The notes under the pieces are model-generated. The model saw only the letters and a list, made by a program, of their open reading frames with translations. It searched no databases and was not told the origin of the DNA. DNA of 56,053 nucleotides from Candidatus Zhuqueibacterota bacterium (GTDB lineage Bacteria > Zhuqueibacterota > Zhuqueibacteria > Thermofontimicrobiales > Sulfurfontimicrobiaceae): the NCBI GenBank assembly GCA_016927835.1, contig JAFGMA010000044.1, forward strand, positions 1 through 56,053. The letters run 5' to 3'. How positions within the stretch are numbered: the first letter of the stretch is position 1; the number at the start of each line of letters is the position of its first letter. Of this stretch, positions 47,124 to 56,000 are shown piece after piece. The position numbers were made by a program, and so were the translations under genes.

Positions 47124-47542
47124 TGAAGAATATACTGGATTTATATCGCAATTTCAATATATTTGTCTTTTATAACAATTAATTAACAAGATTGTTTCAT
47201 CGGAAATAAAGATCTACAACTTGATAGCTAAACAGCTCCGGAAAAAAATTGCCCTTCCAGGAAAATGCCGGCGTGAATGAATCTCTGCGGAAAAATATAT
47301 TTTCTGATCCAACAGCTTTAAGTGCTTAAAACGAAATCTCGTTTTGCTCATAATGCCATGCCAGATGATAAGAAGAGATAAACGAATCGATAATACGCTA
47401 AACCTGCCACTGATGAAAATTGAATTGAAGAATTTGTGGCATTGGCTTGCCGACTGCAAATTACTCGTTTACGGTTCTCATTCTCTGATCATCGACGGCT
47501 AATCCATGCCCCCGGGGTTCTGCTTTCGCTTCATAAATTACC

Positions 47543-47571
47543 TTGACAAATACTATGAAAAACCATATATT
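47543..47571 (+). promoter_or_regulatory. Sigma70-type promoter for the GH2/GH42-like operon
   Basis: TTGACA (47543-47548), 17-bp spacer, TATATT (47566-47571), matching the galM and AAA+ promoters. It predicts a ~235-nt leader before the gene at 47812. Confidence 0.7.
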
Positions 47572-47811
47572 CCAAAGCTGAAGCCTCTGTATAAATTCAG
47601 TATTAGATTCATGCAAAATCGAACCATGTTAAATTCCAAAAAATGACTATTTTGCAGTTCTCTAATTCGGCATTTTTCAATAGCATCGAAAACTTTATAA
47701 TGGGCCATCTGGCAGAAGTCAATCCTGTAACGGTCGCCACAAAAATATCTTCAAGACCATTAACACGATAAGACGACAAGCAAATACTCATTAAAAAAAC
47801 CAGGATTACCC

Positions 47812-50800
47812 ATGAAACATCAACTTATTGCCGGTATTTTTTACCTTTTATTTTTCATATCATCGGTTCATTCCCAGACGCTGTTCAAATCCGATTGCCA
47901 GAGCCTGGCGCAATGGAAATTTCTGGACATGAATGGAGATGGGCGCGTTCGCATTGCTGAAGATTTGACTGTACCGCCGGGATACGGACCCGACGTGATC
48001 GAAATGATCGGCACGAACGTATTGCTTTTCGCCGGGGATCAACAGATCGATGATGCGACGTTTCTGGTTCTGTGGAAGGATGTGGAACCCAACCGGCGCG
48101 ATTCCGATGGCATTCTGCTCTTTCGAGCGGATTTTCCCACGGACTTAACCGAATTGAAAAATCTTAAGCAAAGCCGCGCACAGTATTGGCTGGAGCAAGA
48201 TTATGATTCGGGTATCCTCATCCGGTACCGGGATGAAAATGATGAGGAATTAACCCTTGTCGAACGCCCGGGTATCGGGGTGGTTTATGATACACGCTGG
48301 AATCAGACGGGGTGGTTCTGGCAGAAAATTCAATGCAAGGGGCAGGAAATCCGAGCAAAGTTCTGGTCAGTCGTTGAGCCGGAACCGCAAAACTGGATTC
48401 TGCAAACCAAACACAATGCGCGGCTCGAAGGGCGCTTCGGTGTACGTGCCTGGTCGGGACATGCACGAATCGCCTATTATGAAGCTTCAACCGAGGATGT
48501 TTTTGCGGTAGTTCCGCCGGCGTACCTGGCTTCTAATCGCTCCCTGGTTTTTGAAAATCAGAACGTTATATTCAAATTATTCACTCATCTGCAAAAGACC
48601 GATGAAATCTCGATGCTGAAATTATCCGTTGATTTGGGTGAAAAGCGGCTGACTGAAGCTGCGTATCCATTCAAAATAGAACCGGGATACCAGATCACAA
48701 ACATTCCTTTGCAGTCGGATGATACGCAATCCACCGCGAATAAACCACGCTTTCAATTCTCAAAACAGCAGGATGAAGGTCGCTTTCGGTTCAATGTCCA
48801 ACTCAATTCTGCCGGCGGCGAAGTGGTAGCGGAAGCCAGTCGGAGTATCGAATTCAAGTCATCAGGTAAAATAAAGAAGCGGATGGATGAATTGCTTTCG
48901 GCTCAACAGCAATTAGAGCAGCAGAATAAACGCTCACCATCGCCGGACAAAAATTGGCTGCCCCGGGAGGTCGCCGCCAAAACCGCCGAAATGATGGCAG
49001 GGCTGGCAACGGAACGTCTGGAGGATTGCGATCCGGAAGGCGCCATGCATGCTCTCGATCTCGCTGAAAAAGCCCTGAAGCGGCAAAATAGCTATCCTTT
49101 CGCATATTATTATACACCGGAATTCAAGCTTAAATTTACCGATGTCACACTCTCTTCGGAATCCATCCGCAAAGGTGCAACCGATACGGTGACTGTTTTC
49201 TGGCAAGCATCCGGCAAAACACCCGACCGGGAACTCATAGCCACACTTTCGTTGGTCGATGAAACCAATCGCGTGATCGTCTCTCAAAGCGTTCCGTTAC
49301 AAATCCCTGGAAAAGCCAAATCCAACGGACGCATACAGCAAAAGTTTGCTCTGAAGCTGCCCCAGGCGTATTTCGAACCGCCTCGAAAGCCAATCGGAAT
49401 GCCCGGAATTTTCACCGGCTCCCACTATTTAACGATGAGGATTTCCGCAAGGCGCAAAGATGACAACTCGAAAGATGCCGTTTTATTGCTTGATAATCCC
49501 GAACGCCAGCCATTTTTTCGCGTCGGACAGCATTACCTTCTGCGAGAAGTTCATATCAGTTCATCCGATGTACAAATAGAACGCATTGAGTTGCCGCGTT
49601 TCCAAATCAATCAGCCAGGAATGATTCGCGTCACGTTGCATAATTATCATTTGTATCCTCAAATGGCTCAATGCGCCCTCAGCATTCAAACCGCAGCGGG
49701 CACGGTTTTGCACGAGGCAGTCGAAAGCGTCAAAGCCGGCGGCGGCAACACTATCAGTTGCGATTTTGGATGGAATGCAAATTACGCCGGCGATTTGAAA
49801 TGCGTGGTTAAGGTCATTCAAAACAACCAGATCAGCACCAGGGCTACGCGGGAATTTCCAATCGCCTTTCCCGACGATATTCAGATTAGCGTGGCTCGCG
49901 GCAACCATGTCGATGTTGAAGGCGATGACTATTCGGTACCATTGACCGTGCAGATCGAAAAGAAATCAGCGCTTAGCCCGGGCAGCAAATTGGAGCTGAA
50001 AGTTTATGCGGATGACAGTGAATACGCTGCTGAGACACGGACGCTTTCTTCCGGCACAGGTGTCGAACGCTGGCAGATGGGTGTGTGGCCCCATTGGGGC
50101 TATTATCGGGTGAAAGGCACGTTGACAACCGGAAAACGCGAATTTAATTTTGAAAAGCAATTGGTGGCAACGGTTGTCGAAACTAAAGGCATGCAAATTC
50201 TGGTCAATGGAGAGCCGTTCATTGTGAAGGGTGTCAACGTACACAGTATGTATTCGCAAAGCCCCAAATTGACCGATGATGCGATGAAAATTCTGAAAAC
50301 ACACGGTTTCAACGTACTCCGGGGCGATTATCCGCCGCGCTGGGAAGTTGAAATGGCGCATCAAAATAATCTGGCGTGGATGCTGCTGGCTGAATTTTCA
50401 TGCACGAGTACAGATACGATTTACGCCCGGTACGAAAAAGATGCGTACGGTGCAGTCCAGGAAATCGTGCGCCAATATGTTCTGGCAAATTGCGAATCAG
50501 CCGGTGCGCTGCTCTGGAATTCCTGCAATGAAATCGATGATGAATTGGATGAATTTTTGATCAATCTTTACCCTCCGTTTAAAATTTATGATCCCTACCA
50601 ACGCCCGGTGAATTACGCAAATCTTTACGGACAGGACAATTGGCATGGGCAGGATATAATGGGCGTCAATTATTATTTCGGTGCAGATCAACGGGCGCTA
50701 TCACGCATGCCTATCATTGAACTCAGCATTCTGGTTGCCAGAAAACACAATTTGCCCATTATCTTCACTGAATACAATTCATGGTGGGGTCCGGTTGAGC

Positions 50801-51261
50801 GTTCCGGCGCCGAAGCCGTTGAAATTCTCTGGGATAAGAATTTGAATAAAGGCATGGCTGGCGGAACCCTGTATAAAATGACGGATGTCGAAGGCAAACA
50901 CCCCGGGCTGATCGATGAGCGCGCCCAATTGCGCATTCGACAGGACATGAGCCAGGCGCTCATCCGGTTTCATGCCGATGCTGAAATAACCGTCCAGGAA
51001 CGTCAGGGAAGACAGGTGACATTGCTCATCAAAAATAAGCGCGATTTCCATTTGCGGCAAATTGCATTTAATGTCAAATATCGCGGCGTTGAAAAAGATT
51101 TTCAATTGGGCGCCGATATCCCGCCCAATGCATCCATTAACACTGCCATGTTAATCTCCCCGGAATTGGCAAACGAGTCTTTCTCTATAGCGGGTTACAT
51201 CACTTTTGAAACCCATTTCGGATTAAAAAGCAAAATCCCGATCGACCTTTATATTAAATAA
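47812..51261 (+). CDS. Secreted GH2-like glycosidase with long N-terminal region
   Basis: 1149 residues. Signal peptide MKHQL...SSVHSQ. Residues ~25-240 look like a LamG/CBM-type beta sandwich; a helical segment (~350-430) and several beta domains follow. The C-terminal TIM barrel, starting near 797 (VNGEPFIVKGVNVHS), is GH2-like: acid/base Glu907 in LWNSCNEID and nucleophile Glu987 in IFTEYNSWW. The enzyme should hydrolyse a beta-linked sugar chain outside the cytoplasm; substrate specificity is unknown. It is the first gene of a likely operon with the GH42-like gene 16 bp on. It is about 100-150 residues longer than a usual beta-galactosidase and its N-terminal half is not a standard GH2 N-terminus. 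Confidence 0.82.
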   Translation: MKHQLIAGIFYLLFFISSVHSQTLFKSDCQSLAQWKFLDMNGDGRVRIAEDLTVPPGYGPDVIEMIGTNVLLFAGDQQIDDATFLVLWKDVEPNRRDSDGILLFRADFPTDLTELKNLKQSRAQYWLEQDYDSGILIRYRDENDEELTLVERPGIGVVYDTRWNQTGWFWQKIQCKGQEIRAKFWSVVEPEPQNWILQTKHNARLEGRFGVRAWSGHARIAYYEASTEDVFAVVPPAYLASNRSLVFENQNVIFKLFTHLQKTDEISMLKLSVDLGEKRLTEAAYPFKIEPGYQITNIPLQSDDTQSTANKPRFQFSKQQDEGRFRFNVQLNSAGGEVVAEASRSIEFKSSGKIKKRMDELLSAQQQLEQQNKRSPSPDKNWLPREVAAKTAEMMAGLATERLEDCDPEGAMHALDLAEKALKRQNSYPFAYYYTPEFKLKFTDVTLSSESIRKGATDTVTVFWQASGKTPDRELIATLSLVDETNRVIVSQSVPLQIPGKAKSNGRIQQKFALKLPQAYFEPPRKPIGMPGIFTGSHYLTMRISARRKDDNSKDAVLLLDNPERQPFFRVGQHYLLREVHISSSDVQIERIELPRFQINQPGMIRVTLHNYHLYPQMAQCALSIQTAAGTVLHEAVESVKAGGGNTISCDFGWNANYAGDLKCVVKVIQNNQISTRATREFPIAFPDDIQISVARGNHVDVEGDDYSVPLTVQIEKKSALSPGSKLELKVYADDSEYAAETRTLSSGTGVERWQMGVWPHWGYYRVKGTLTTGKREFNFEKQLVATVVETKGMQILVNGEPFIVKGVNVHSMYSQSPKLTDDAMKILKTHGFNVLRGDYPPRWEVEMAHQNNLAWMLLAEFSCTSTDTIYARYEKDAYGAVQEIVRQYVLANCESAGALLWNSCNEIDDELDEFLINLYPPFKIYDPYQRPVNYANLYGQDNWHGQDIMGVNYYFGADQRALSRMPIIELSILVARKHNLPIIFTEYNSWWGPVERSGAEAVEILWDKNLNKGMAGGTLYKMTDVEGKHPGLIDERAQLRIRQDMSQALIRFHADAEITVQERQGRQVTLLIKNKRDFHLRQIAFNVKYRGVEKDFQLGADIPPNASINTAMLISPELANESFSIAGYITFETHFGLKSKIPIDLYIK

Positions 51262-51277
51262 TCCTGAGGAGGACAAT

Positions 51278-53854
51278 ATGGTGCGATACGCAGCTAGTCA
51301 CACTGCTTTCATATTTCTGGCGCTCGGTTGTGTTGCCATTGCAGCGGATTATGCCGTGCGCGACTTTCGCATTCCGGCAAAAACGTCCATTCCGTTCACG
51401 TATTGCATCTGGTATTTACCTGACCCGGACGGGGCATCTTTCCTTGAAGAATTATCCGCCAGCCCACCGGATCTGTTCCACGTGGGATACCACATTCCGT
51501 TCAAAGGCGGGCTTGGACCTACTTATGGTCACGATTTATACACCAATGACATCCTTCCCCCGAATCAAATCCCGCGCGAAGTCGAACGAATACAGAATAT
51601 TATTCAATGCATGCGGGAGGCAGGCGTTACCCGGCTGATACCGTATGTCTATACCATGGCATTTTTCGGTCGCGCCGATCAACGCGTCGGATTTTTCAAT
51701 TTCTACGATCATTGGGAGGACTATCGCGCGTTTGGGCTGGGTCCGAAACCGGCTGCCGATCCCGAGCTCTGGTCGCAAGTGCGCGGTCCGAGCCAACTCG
51801 GAGGTGGACCCGAAGGCATTTTGCACTATGAGCCTTGTATCAATCATCCGGCATGGGCGGAATACCTGGACCTGGTTGTCCGGGAACTGGCTGCCGCGGG
51901 ATATGATGGCATGTTCTTCGATGTCAACACGCTGTACTGCTATTGCCCCCATTGCCAGGAAAAATTCGATATTTACCTGCTCGAAAAATATGGAAGGGAA
52001 GGTCTTAAAACCCATTTCGGGACAAACGATCATCGCCTGCTGAACATGCCCACAATCTACCGGGATGTCGAAGCATTTGTTCTCGATACGTTTAAAGTGT
52101 ATCTCAAAGAAAATTGGGAGTCTCAAAATTTGACGAGATTGCTCGGGATTGAAAAGGCTGATCAGGTAAAATTGGAAGAGGATTGGCGTCTGCTTCGCTG
52201 CTATATTCAGGGATCCCGCGCCGAGTTCCCGCCGAAAAATGACTTCGAAGCTCACCTGGCGCAGCAGTTCGGCAGCAACCGAATTGGCGAAGTCTCGGAG
52301 GAACAGCGAGAAAAATTCAGACAGGTCCTTCTTCGCCAAATTTTCCACACGTTTCTCAGCAGCCCGGAGCTTGCCGTTCGTCTCAAAGAACAATTCGGTT
52401 CGGCAGATCTTCAAAAGCGCTGCTGTACGACTCCCCGTGAATTGCTGCTCTGGGTTGAAACGCAGCGCTTCTGGTGCAAATGCATGGCGGATCAATTTGC
52501 CCGACTCAAAGCTGAAGGACGCCACACATTTGCCAAACGGGGGCGCAGCGACGATTTTTATACTGTAGCAAATCTCGGTTCAATGGCGACGCGCGATGGT
52601 TTGAATAAGCGCCGCGTCGATGGCATCGATCTGGTTCACTGGGCGCCAATGGCAGACATGCAAATGTTCGAAGAAATGCACCAACCGGGCTCGCTCGAAA
52701 GTGGCGTCATTTTCTCAAACATTTTTGCTTTCAGGTGGGCGATGGCTGCCGGCACACGCGCGGGAACATTGCTCTACGAGGTGATGGATGATTGCGCCTC
52801 AGATTTGGCTCACGCCGAAGTGGCTGCCGGTGGCGGCGGGGCGTTCATTCAGGCAGCGATAGGTGCGCCTGAAGCGCGGCATCGTTGGCGACGATTTTAC
52901 GCCGATCATGCAGACCTATGGGATGGTGGCACCTCCTGGGCACGCGCCGGTTTGTTGTTCTGGAGCGACCAGGTATTCTATGAAAATTCCCGGCATCTGG
53001 CGCTCACTCGTGCCCTGGTGCATGTCCTGTCCGAAACGCAAATTCCGTTCGATCTGATCACCGAAGAAAATCCGGACAATATCAATCAATACCAGGTGCT
53101 CTTTGCGCCGGCATTGCGCTATCTGTCCGATCCACAAATCGAGCGCATTCTGAACTATGCCAATCAGGGCGGCAATTTGATTGTGATCGAACCTTTTGGC
53201 TCTGAAGATAAATATGCAGCTCTCCGGAATACCGATCCGCTGGAAAAAATGGCACTGCAATCGAAAGGTATCAAGCCGGTTCGGCTCGGCAAGGGCAGCG
53301 TCATCCGGCTCGCTTCAACCGCTGTGCCCGCGCGCCAATCCGACTACTGGTGCTTGATGGAGGAACGCGCCAATGAGTTTGTCCTGTCAAGTGATTTTCT
53401 CAATGAAGCACGACGAAAAGATATAAAAAATGGCGTTGATCTGGGTCAGGATTTTGTTCGGCAAATCGAAACCGCTCTCGGCTTAAAATTACGCTGGTGC
53501 CCGGAATCCACCGATCCCGGGATTTACCTTCACGCGTATCGGCTGCCGAAATCAGGTGATCAACCGGAACGAATCGTCGCTCATGTTGTTAACTATCGCG
53601 TGCCGATCTTGCTTCGGGATAAAACTCAGACGCCGAAATGGACGAGTGCCACAATCGCTGGTGAACCCGTGAAGTTTCAGAATCTTCGCATCACGATTCC
53701 CCTGCCGAAAGGCGCAAATCCGAAGCAGGTTGAGTTGTTGAACCCCACTGAGCAAGCAAGCCCGGTAAAATGGACTCAAAAATCTGGTGCGGCTCAAATT
53801 ACTCTCCCGGAGTTGAAAATCTATAAAGCCATCGTTTTAAAATTGGATGAGTGA
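51278..53854 (+). CDS. Secreted GH42-like putative glycoside hydrolase
   Basis: 858 residues. An N-terminal hydrophobic segment ends near AIAAD. The first ~500 residues look like a TIM barrel (IPFTYCIWYLPDP, YDGMFFDVNTLYC) with a CYCPHC cysteine cluster placed like the zinc site after the barrel strand of GH42-type proteins. The central part (LLYEVMDDCASD, WARAGLLFWSDQVFYEN, QVLFAPALRYLSDPQIERI) resembles the GH42 trimerisation domain. No clear NE acid/base motif is visible; Asp in FFDVN may replace it. The substrate is unknown. GAGGAGG precedes the ATG and the gene starts 16 bp after the GH2-like gene. Confidence 0.72.
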   Translation: MVRYAASHTAFIFLALGCVAIAADYAVRDFRIPAKTSIPFTYCIWYLPDPDGASFLEELSASPPDLFHVGYHIPFKGGLGPTYGHDLYTNDILPPNQIPREVERIQNIIQCMREAGVTRLIPYVYTMAFFGRADQRVGFFNFYDHWEDYRAFGLGPKPAADPELWSQVRGPSQLGGGPEGILHYEPCINHPAWAEYLDLVVRELAAAGYDGMFFDVNTLYCYCPHCQEKFDIYLLEKYGREGLKTHFGTNDHRLLNMPTIYRDVEAFVLDTFKVYLKENWESQNLTRLLGIEKADQVKLEEDWRLLRCYIQGSRAEFPPKNDFEAHLAQQFGSNRIGEVSEEQREKFRQVLLRQIFHTFLSSPELAVRLKEQFGSADLQKRCCTTPRELLLWVETQRFWCKCMADQFARLKAEGRHTFAKRGRSDDFYTVANLGSMATRDGLNKRRVDGIDLVHWAPMADMQMFEEMHQPGSLESGVIFSNIFAFRWAMAAGTRAGTLLYEVMDDCASDLAHAEVAAGGGGAFIQAAIGAPEARHRWRRFYADHADLWDGGTSWARAGLLFWSDQVFYENSRHLALTRALVHVLSETQIPFDLITEENPDNINQYQVLFAPALRYLSDPQIERILNYANQGGNLIVIEPFGSEDKYAALRNTDPLEKMALQSKGIKPVRLGKGSVIRLASTAVPARQSDYWCLMEERANEFVLSSDFLNEARRKDIKNGVDLGQDFVRQIETALGLKLRWCPESTDPGIYLHAYRLPKSGDQPERIVAHVVNYRVPILLRDKTQTPKWTSATIAGEPVKFQNLRITIPLPKGANPKQVELLNPTEQASPVKWTQKSGAAQITLPELKIYKAIVLKLDE

Positions 53855-54029
53855 TTCAACTTTTCTCGCCGGGTGAAATTGGCTTCCGCTGTAATCGGGT
53901 TTCGTATGGAAATTAATTTTCATCGAATGGGATACAATATACTACTCAATTTGTCATGTATGGAATTTTTTCAATGTATCCAAAATCAACTCCTGCTCCT
54001 GCTAACAATTTGAATGTGAGGTAGCCCCA

Positions 54030-55109
54030 ATGATCAGTTATGAAGGCAAAAACAAGCGCACGCTGAATGTGTTAAAAACAATCTATTTCGATTACCCGGA
54101 ATGGACCGATTGCGGTGTGGGATTGATGCCCGCTACCTGGATGAAGTACCGCGATGAACTCGAAGCCATCGTCCTGGCGCACCCACGCATTTTCCCGGGC
54201 TATAAAAAAGGCTCGAAAGATTATGACCATGTCGATCATCCGCTTTACAAACCGGGGCAGCATATCGATTGCTGGGGAACCGTGTGGAATAATATTGAGA
54301 AAGGTTTGGACAGCATTGCAATTGATTATCCGCTTAACGATTGGGCTGATTTCGACACCTACGTTCCGCCGGATCCGATGACGGATGATTGGTTTAGTCC
54401 GCGCGAAGATTGGGACACGCTGAAAGGAAAAATGGAACAGGCAAGACGCGAAGGCAAAATCGTTGGCGGCAGCGGCTTGCCTCATGGATTTATGTTCATG
54501 CGCCTGTATTACCTTCGCGGTTTCGAAAACCTGATGCTGGATTTTGCCACTGATGATGCGCGCCTGCCAAAGCTGATTCAAATGGTTGAAACCTACAATT
54601 CGGCGGTCATCCGGAAGACACTCACCTTAAAGCCGGATATGTTGGGCTACGGCGACGACCTCGGGATGCAGCTTTCATTGCCGATGAGCCCGGAAATGTG
54701 GCGCAAATATATCAAACCGTCATACATGCGAATGTTCGAGCCCTGCCGTGACGCCGATGTCCCGGTGGCGCTGCATACCGATGGTCATATCCTGGAAATC
54801 ATTCCCGATTTGATCGAAGCCGGCGTCAAACTGCTGAATCCCCAAATTCGAGCCAATGGACTGGAAGGATTGATCGCGATGGCAAAAGGCAAAGTTGCGC
54901 TCAACCAGGACCTTGACCGCCAGCTTTTTCCCTTTGCTTCGGAAGCCCAGATCGAGGATCATTTTCACACGGTTTATGAAGGGTTACATCTGCCGGAAGG
55001 CGGTTTGATGCTCTCCGCCGAATGTGAACCCGATGTTTCGCTGGAGAAGATCGATAAAATTTGCAGCGTACTGGAACAGATCTGCAATTTGCCGGATCCG
55101 GAAGTTTAA
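54030..55109 (+). CDS. URO-D-like superfamily protein
   Basis: 359 residues. DIRG-type motifs of the family appear as IVGGSGLPHGFMFMRLYYLRG, MLGYGDDLGMQLSLPMSPEMWRKYIKP, VALHTDGHILEIIPDLIEAGVKLLNPQIRANG and GGLMLSAECEPDVS. HTDGHI supplies the His cluster of methyltransferase-type members. GAGGT precedes the ATG. It follows the GH2-like and GH42-like genes by about 175 bp in the same direction. Haem synthesis is unlikely for the same reasons as for the other two copies; a methyl-group transfer role is the family expectation only. Confidence 0.85.
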   Translation: MISYEGKNKRTLNVLKTIYFDYPEWTDCGVGLMPATWMKYRDELEAIVLAHPRIFPGYKKGSKDYDHVDHPLYKPGQHIDCWGTVWNNIEKGLDSIAIDYPLNDWADFDTYVPPDPMTDDWFSPREDWDTLKGKMEQARREGKIVGGSGLPHGFMFMRLYYLRGFENLMLDFATDDARLPKLIQMVETYNSAVIRKTLTLKPDMLGYGDDLGMQLSLPMSPEMWRKYIKPSYMRMFEPCRDADVPVALHTDGHILEIIPDLIEAGVKLLNPQIRANGLEGLIAMAKGKVALNQDLDRQLFPFASEAQIEDHFHTVYEGLHLPEGGLMLSAECEPDVSLEKIDKICSVLEQICNLPDPEV

Positions 55110-55365
55110 GGCATGACATCCGGCTAGCTGCTTTAAAATTCAATGAAAAAAGCGAAGAGTAAAATTGAAATATAAAATTTCAATGTAGCTGCTATTACAC
55201 CGAATTATTATGGGATCATCTCACAAATTTCTATTTCGAGCACAAATTTTTTAAACCTCGGATAAAAGATAAAACAAAGTTCTTTTATTTTCCTAAAAAT
55301 ATTGCTATATTAAAAAAATAAATTTTTCATTACTTTCTAATAAGAATTAAATAAGGATCTTAAAA

Positions 55366-55611
55366 ATGAGTTTAACAATTCCTGACGAAATAATTCAATC
55401 TACTCGGATGACAATCCCGGAGTTGATTCAGGAAATAGCTGTTATGCTTTTTCAAAAAGAGAAGCTTACATTAGGACAGGCAAGTCGATTAGCAGATATG
55501 AGTCAATTCCAATTTCAACATCTTCTCTCAGCTCGTTAAATTCCTTTGCATTATGGTGAAGATGACCTGGAAAAAGACCTGAAAACCTTAAAGGAGCTTG
55601 GACGATTGTGA
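55366..55611 (+). pseudogene. UPF0175 antitoxin, frame interrupted by a TAA
   Basis: From ATG 55366 (AAGGAT upstream) the frame gives 57 residues ending at TAA 55537-55539, but the same frame continues in family sequence (IPLHYGEDDLEKDLKTLKEL) to TGA 55609-55611. The motif LTLGQASRLADMSQFQFQHLLSAR is typical of UPF0175 DNA-binding antitoxins, where a residue such as Gln or Gly stands at the TAA, so a CAA-to-TAA change is the simple explanation. The original stop overlaps the GTG of the toxin gene (GTGA), the arrangement of a coupled antitoxin-toxin pair. The 57-residue product would lack the toxin-binding tail. Confidence 0.8.
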
Positions 55612-56000
55612 TAATTGTTAGTAATACATTTCCCATAATAAATCTAGCAGCAATTGATCAACTTAATATTCTTCAAAAACTCTATGATAAAATCACTATT
55701 CCAGAAGCTGTGTACCATGAAATTGTAATAACTGGTGCCGGGCAACCAGGATCAAAGAATGTTCCAAAACTTGATTGGATTGCCACTAAAAAAGTATCAG
55801 ATAGTTCATTGATAAAAGCTTTACAGTATGAATTAGACGACGGTGAAGCTGAAGCAATTGCTCTTGCGATAGAATTAAATTCAGATTTACTACTAATTGA
55901 TGAGAGAATAGGTCGTTCAATAGCTTCTCGTTTTAATTTAAAATATAAACTCGTTAAGGCTTATAATATAACATATTCCTGTCATTGCGAGCGACGATAG
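55608..56000 (+). pseudogene. DUF3368 PIN-domain toxin, 3'-truncated
   Basis: 130 codons from GTG 55608. The PIN-like fold of DUF3368 is clear: NLAAIDQLNILQKLY, IPEAVYHEI, GAGQPGSKNV, ELDDGEAEAIALAIEL and LLLIDERIGRSIASRF. Two faults are visible. The first catalytic Asp (VSDTSPL in relatives) is Asn here (VSNTFPI). The last ~25 residues of the family are replaced: the dispersed repeat begins at about 55980 and supplies the stop TAG, so YSCHCERR is repeat-encoded. PIN toxins are RNases; this one is probably dead. The pair is much more AT-rich than its neighbours, consistent with acquisition by transfer. Confidence 0.75.

Larger units (their letters stand above)
46847..47811. other. Divergent intergenic region with MITE copy C and a promoter
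   Basis: 965 bp, the longest gene-free stretch in the window, between ctpA (-) and the GH2-like gene (+). It contains MITE-like copy C (47026-47123) and a strong promoter (47543-47571). No supported gene. Confidence 0.55.

Noticed and set aside
51536..52525. Long minus-strand frame of about 329 codons
   Set aside because: It lies antisense within the GH42-like gene, has no ribosome-binding site or family resemblance, and follows from the codon use of the real gene.
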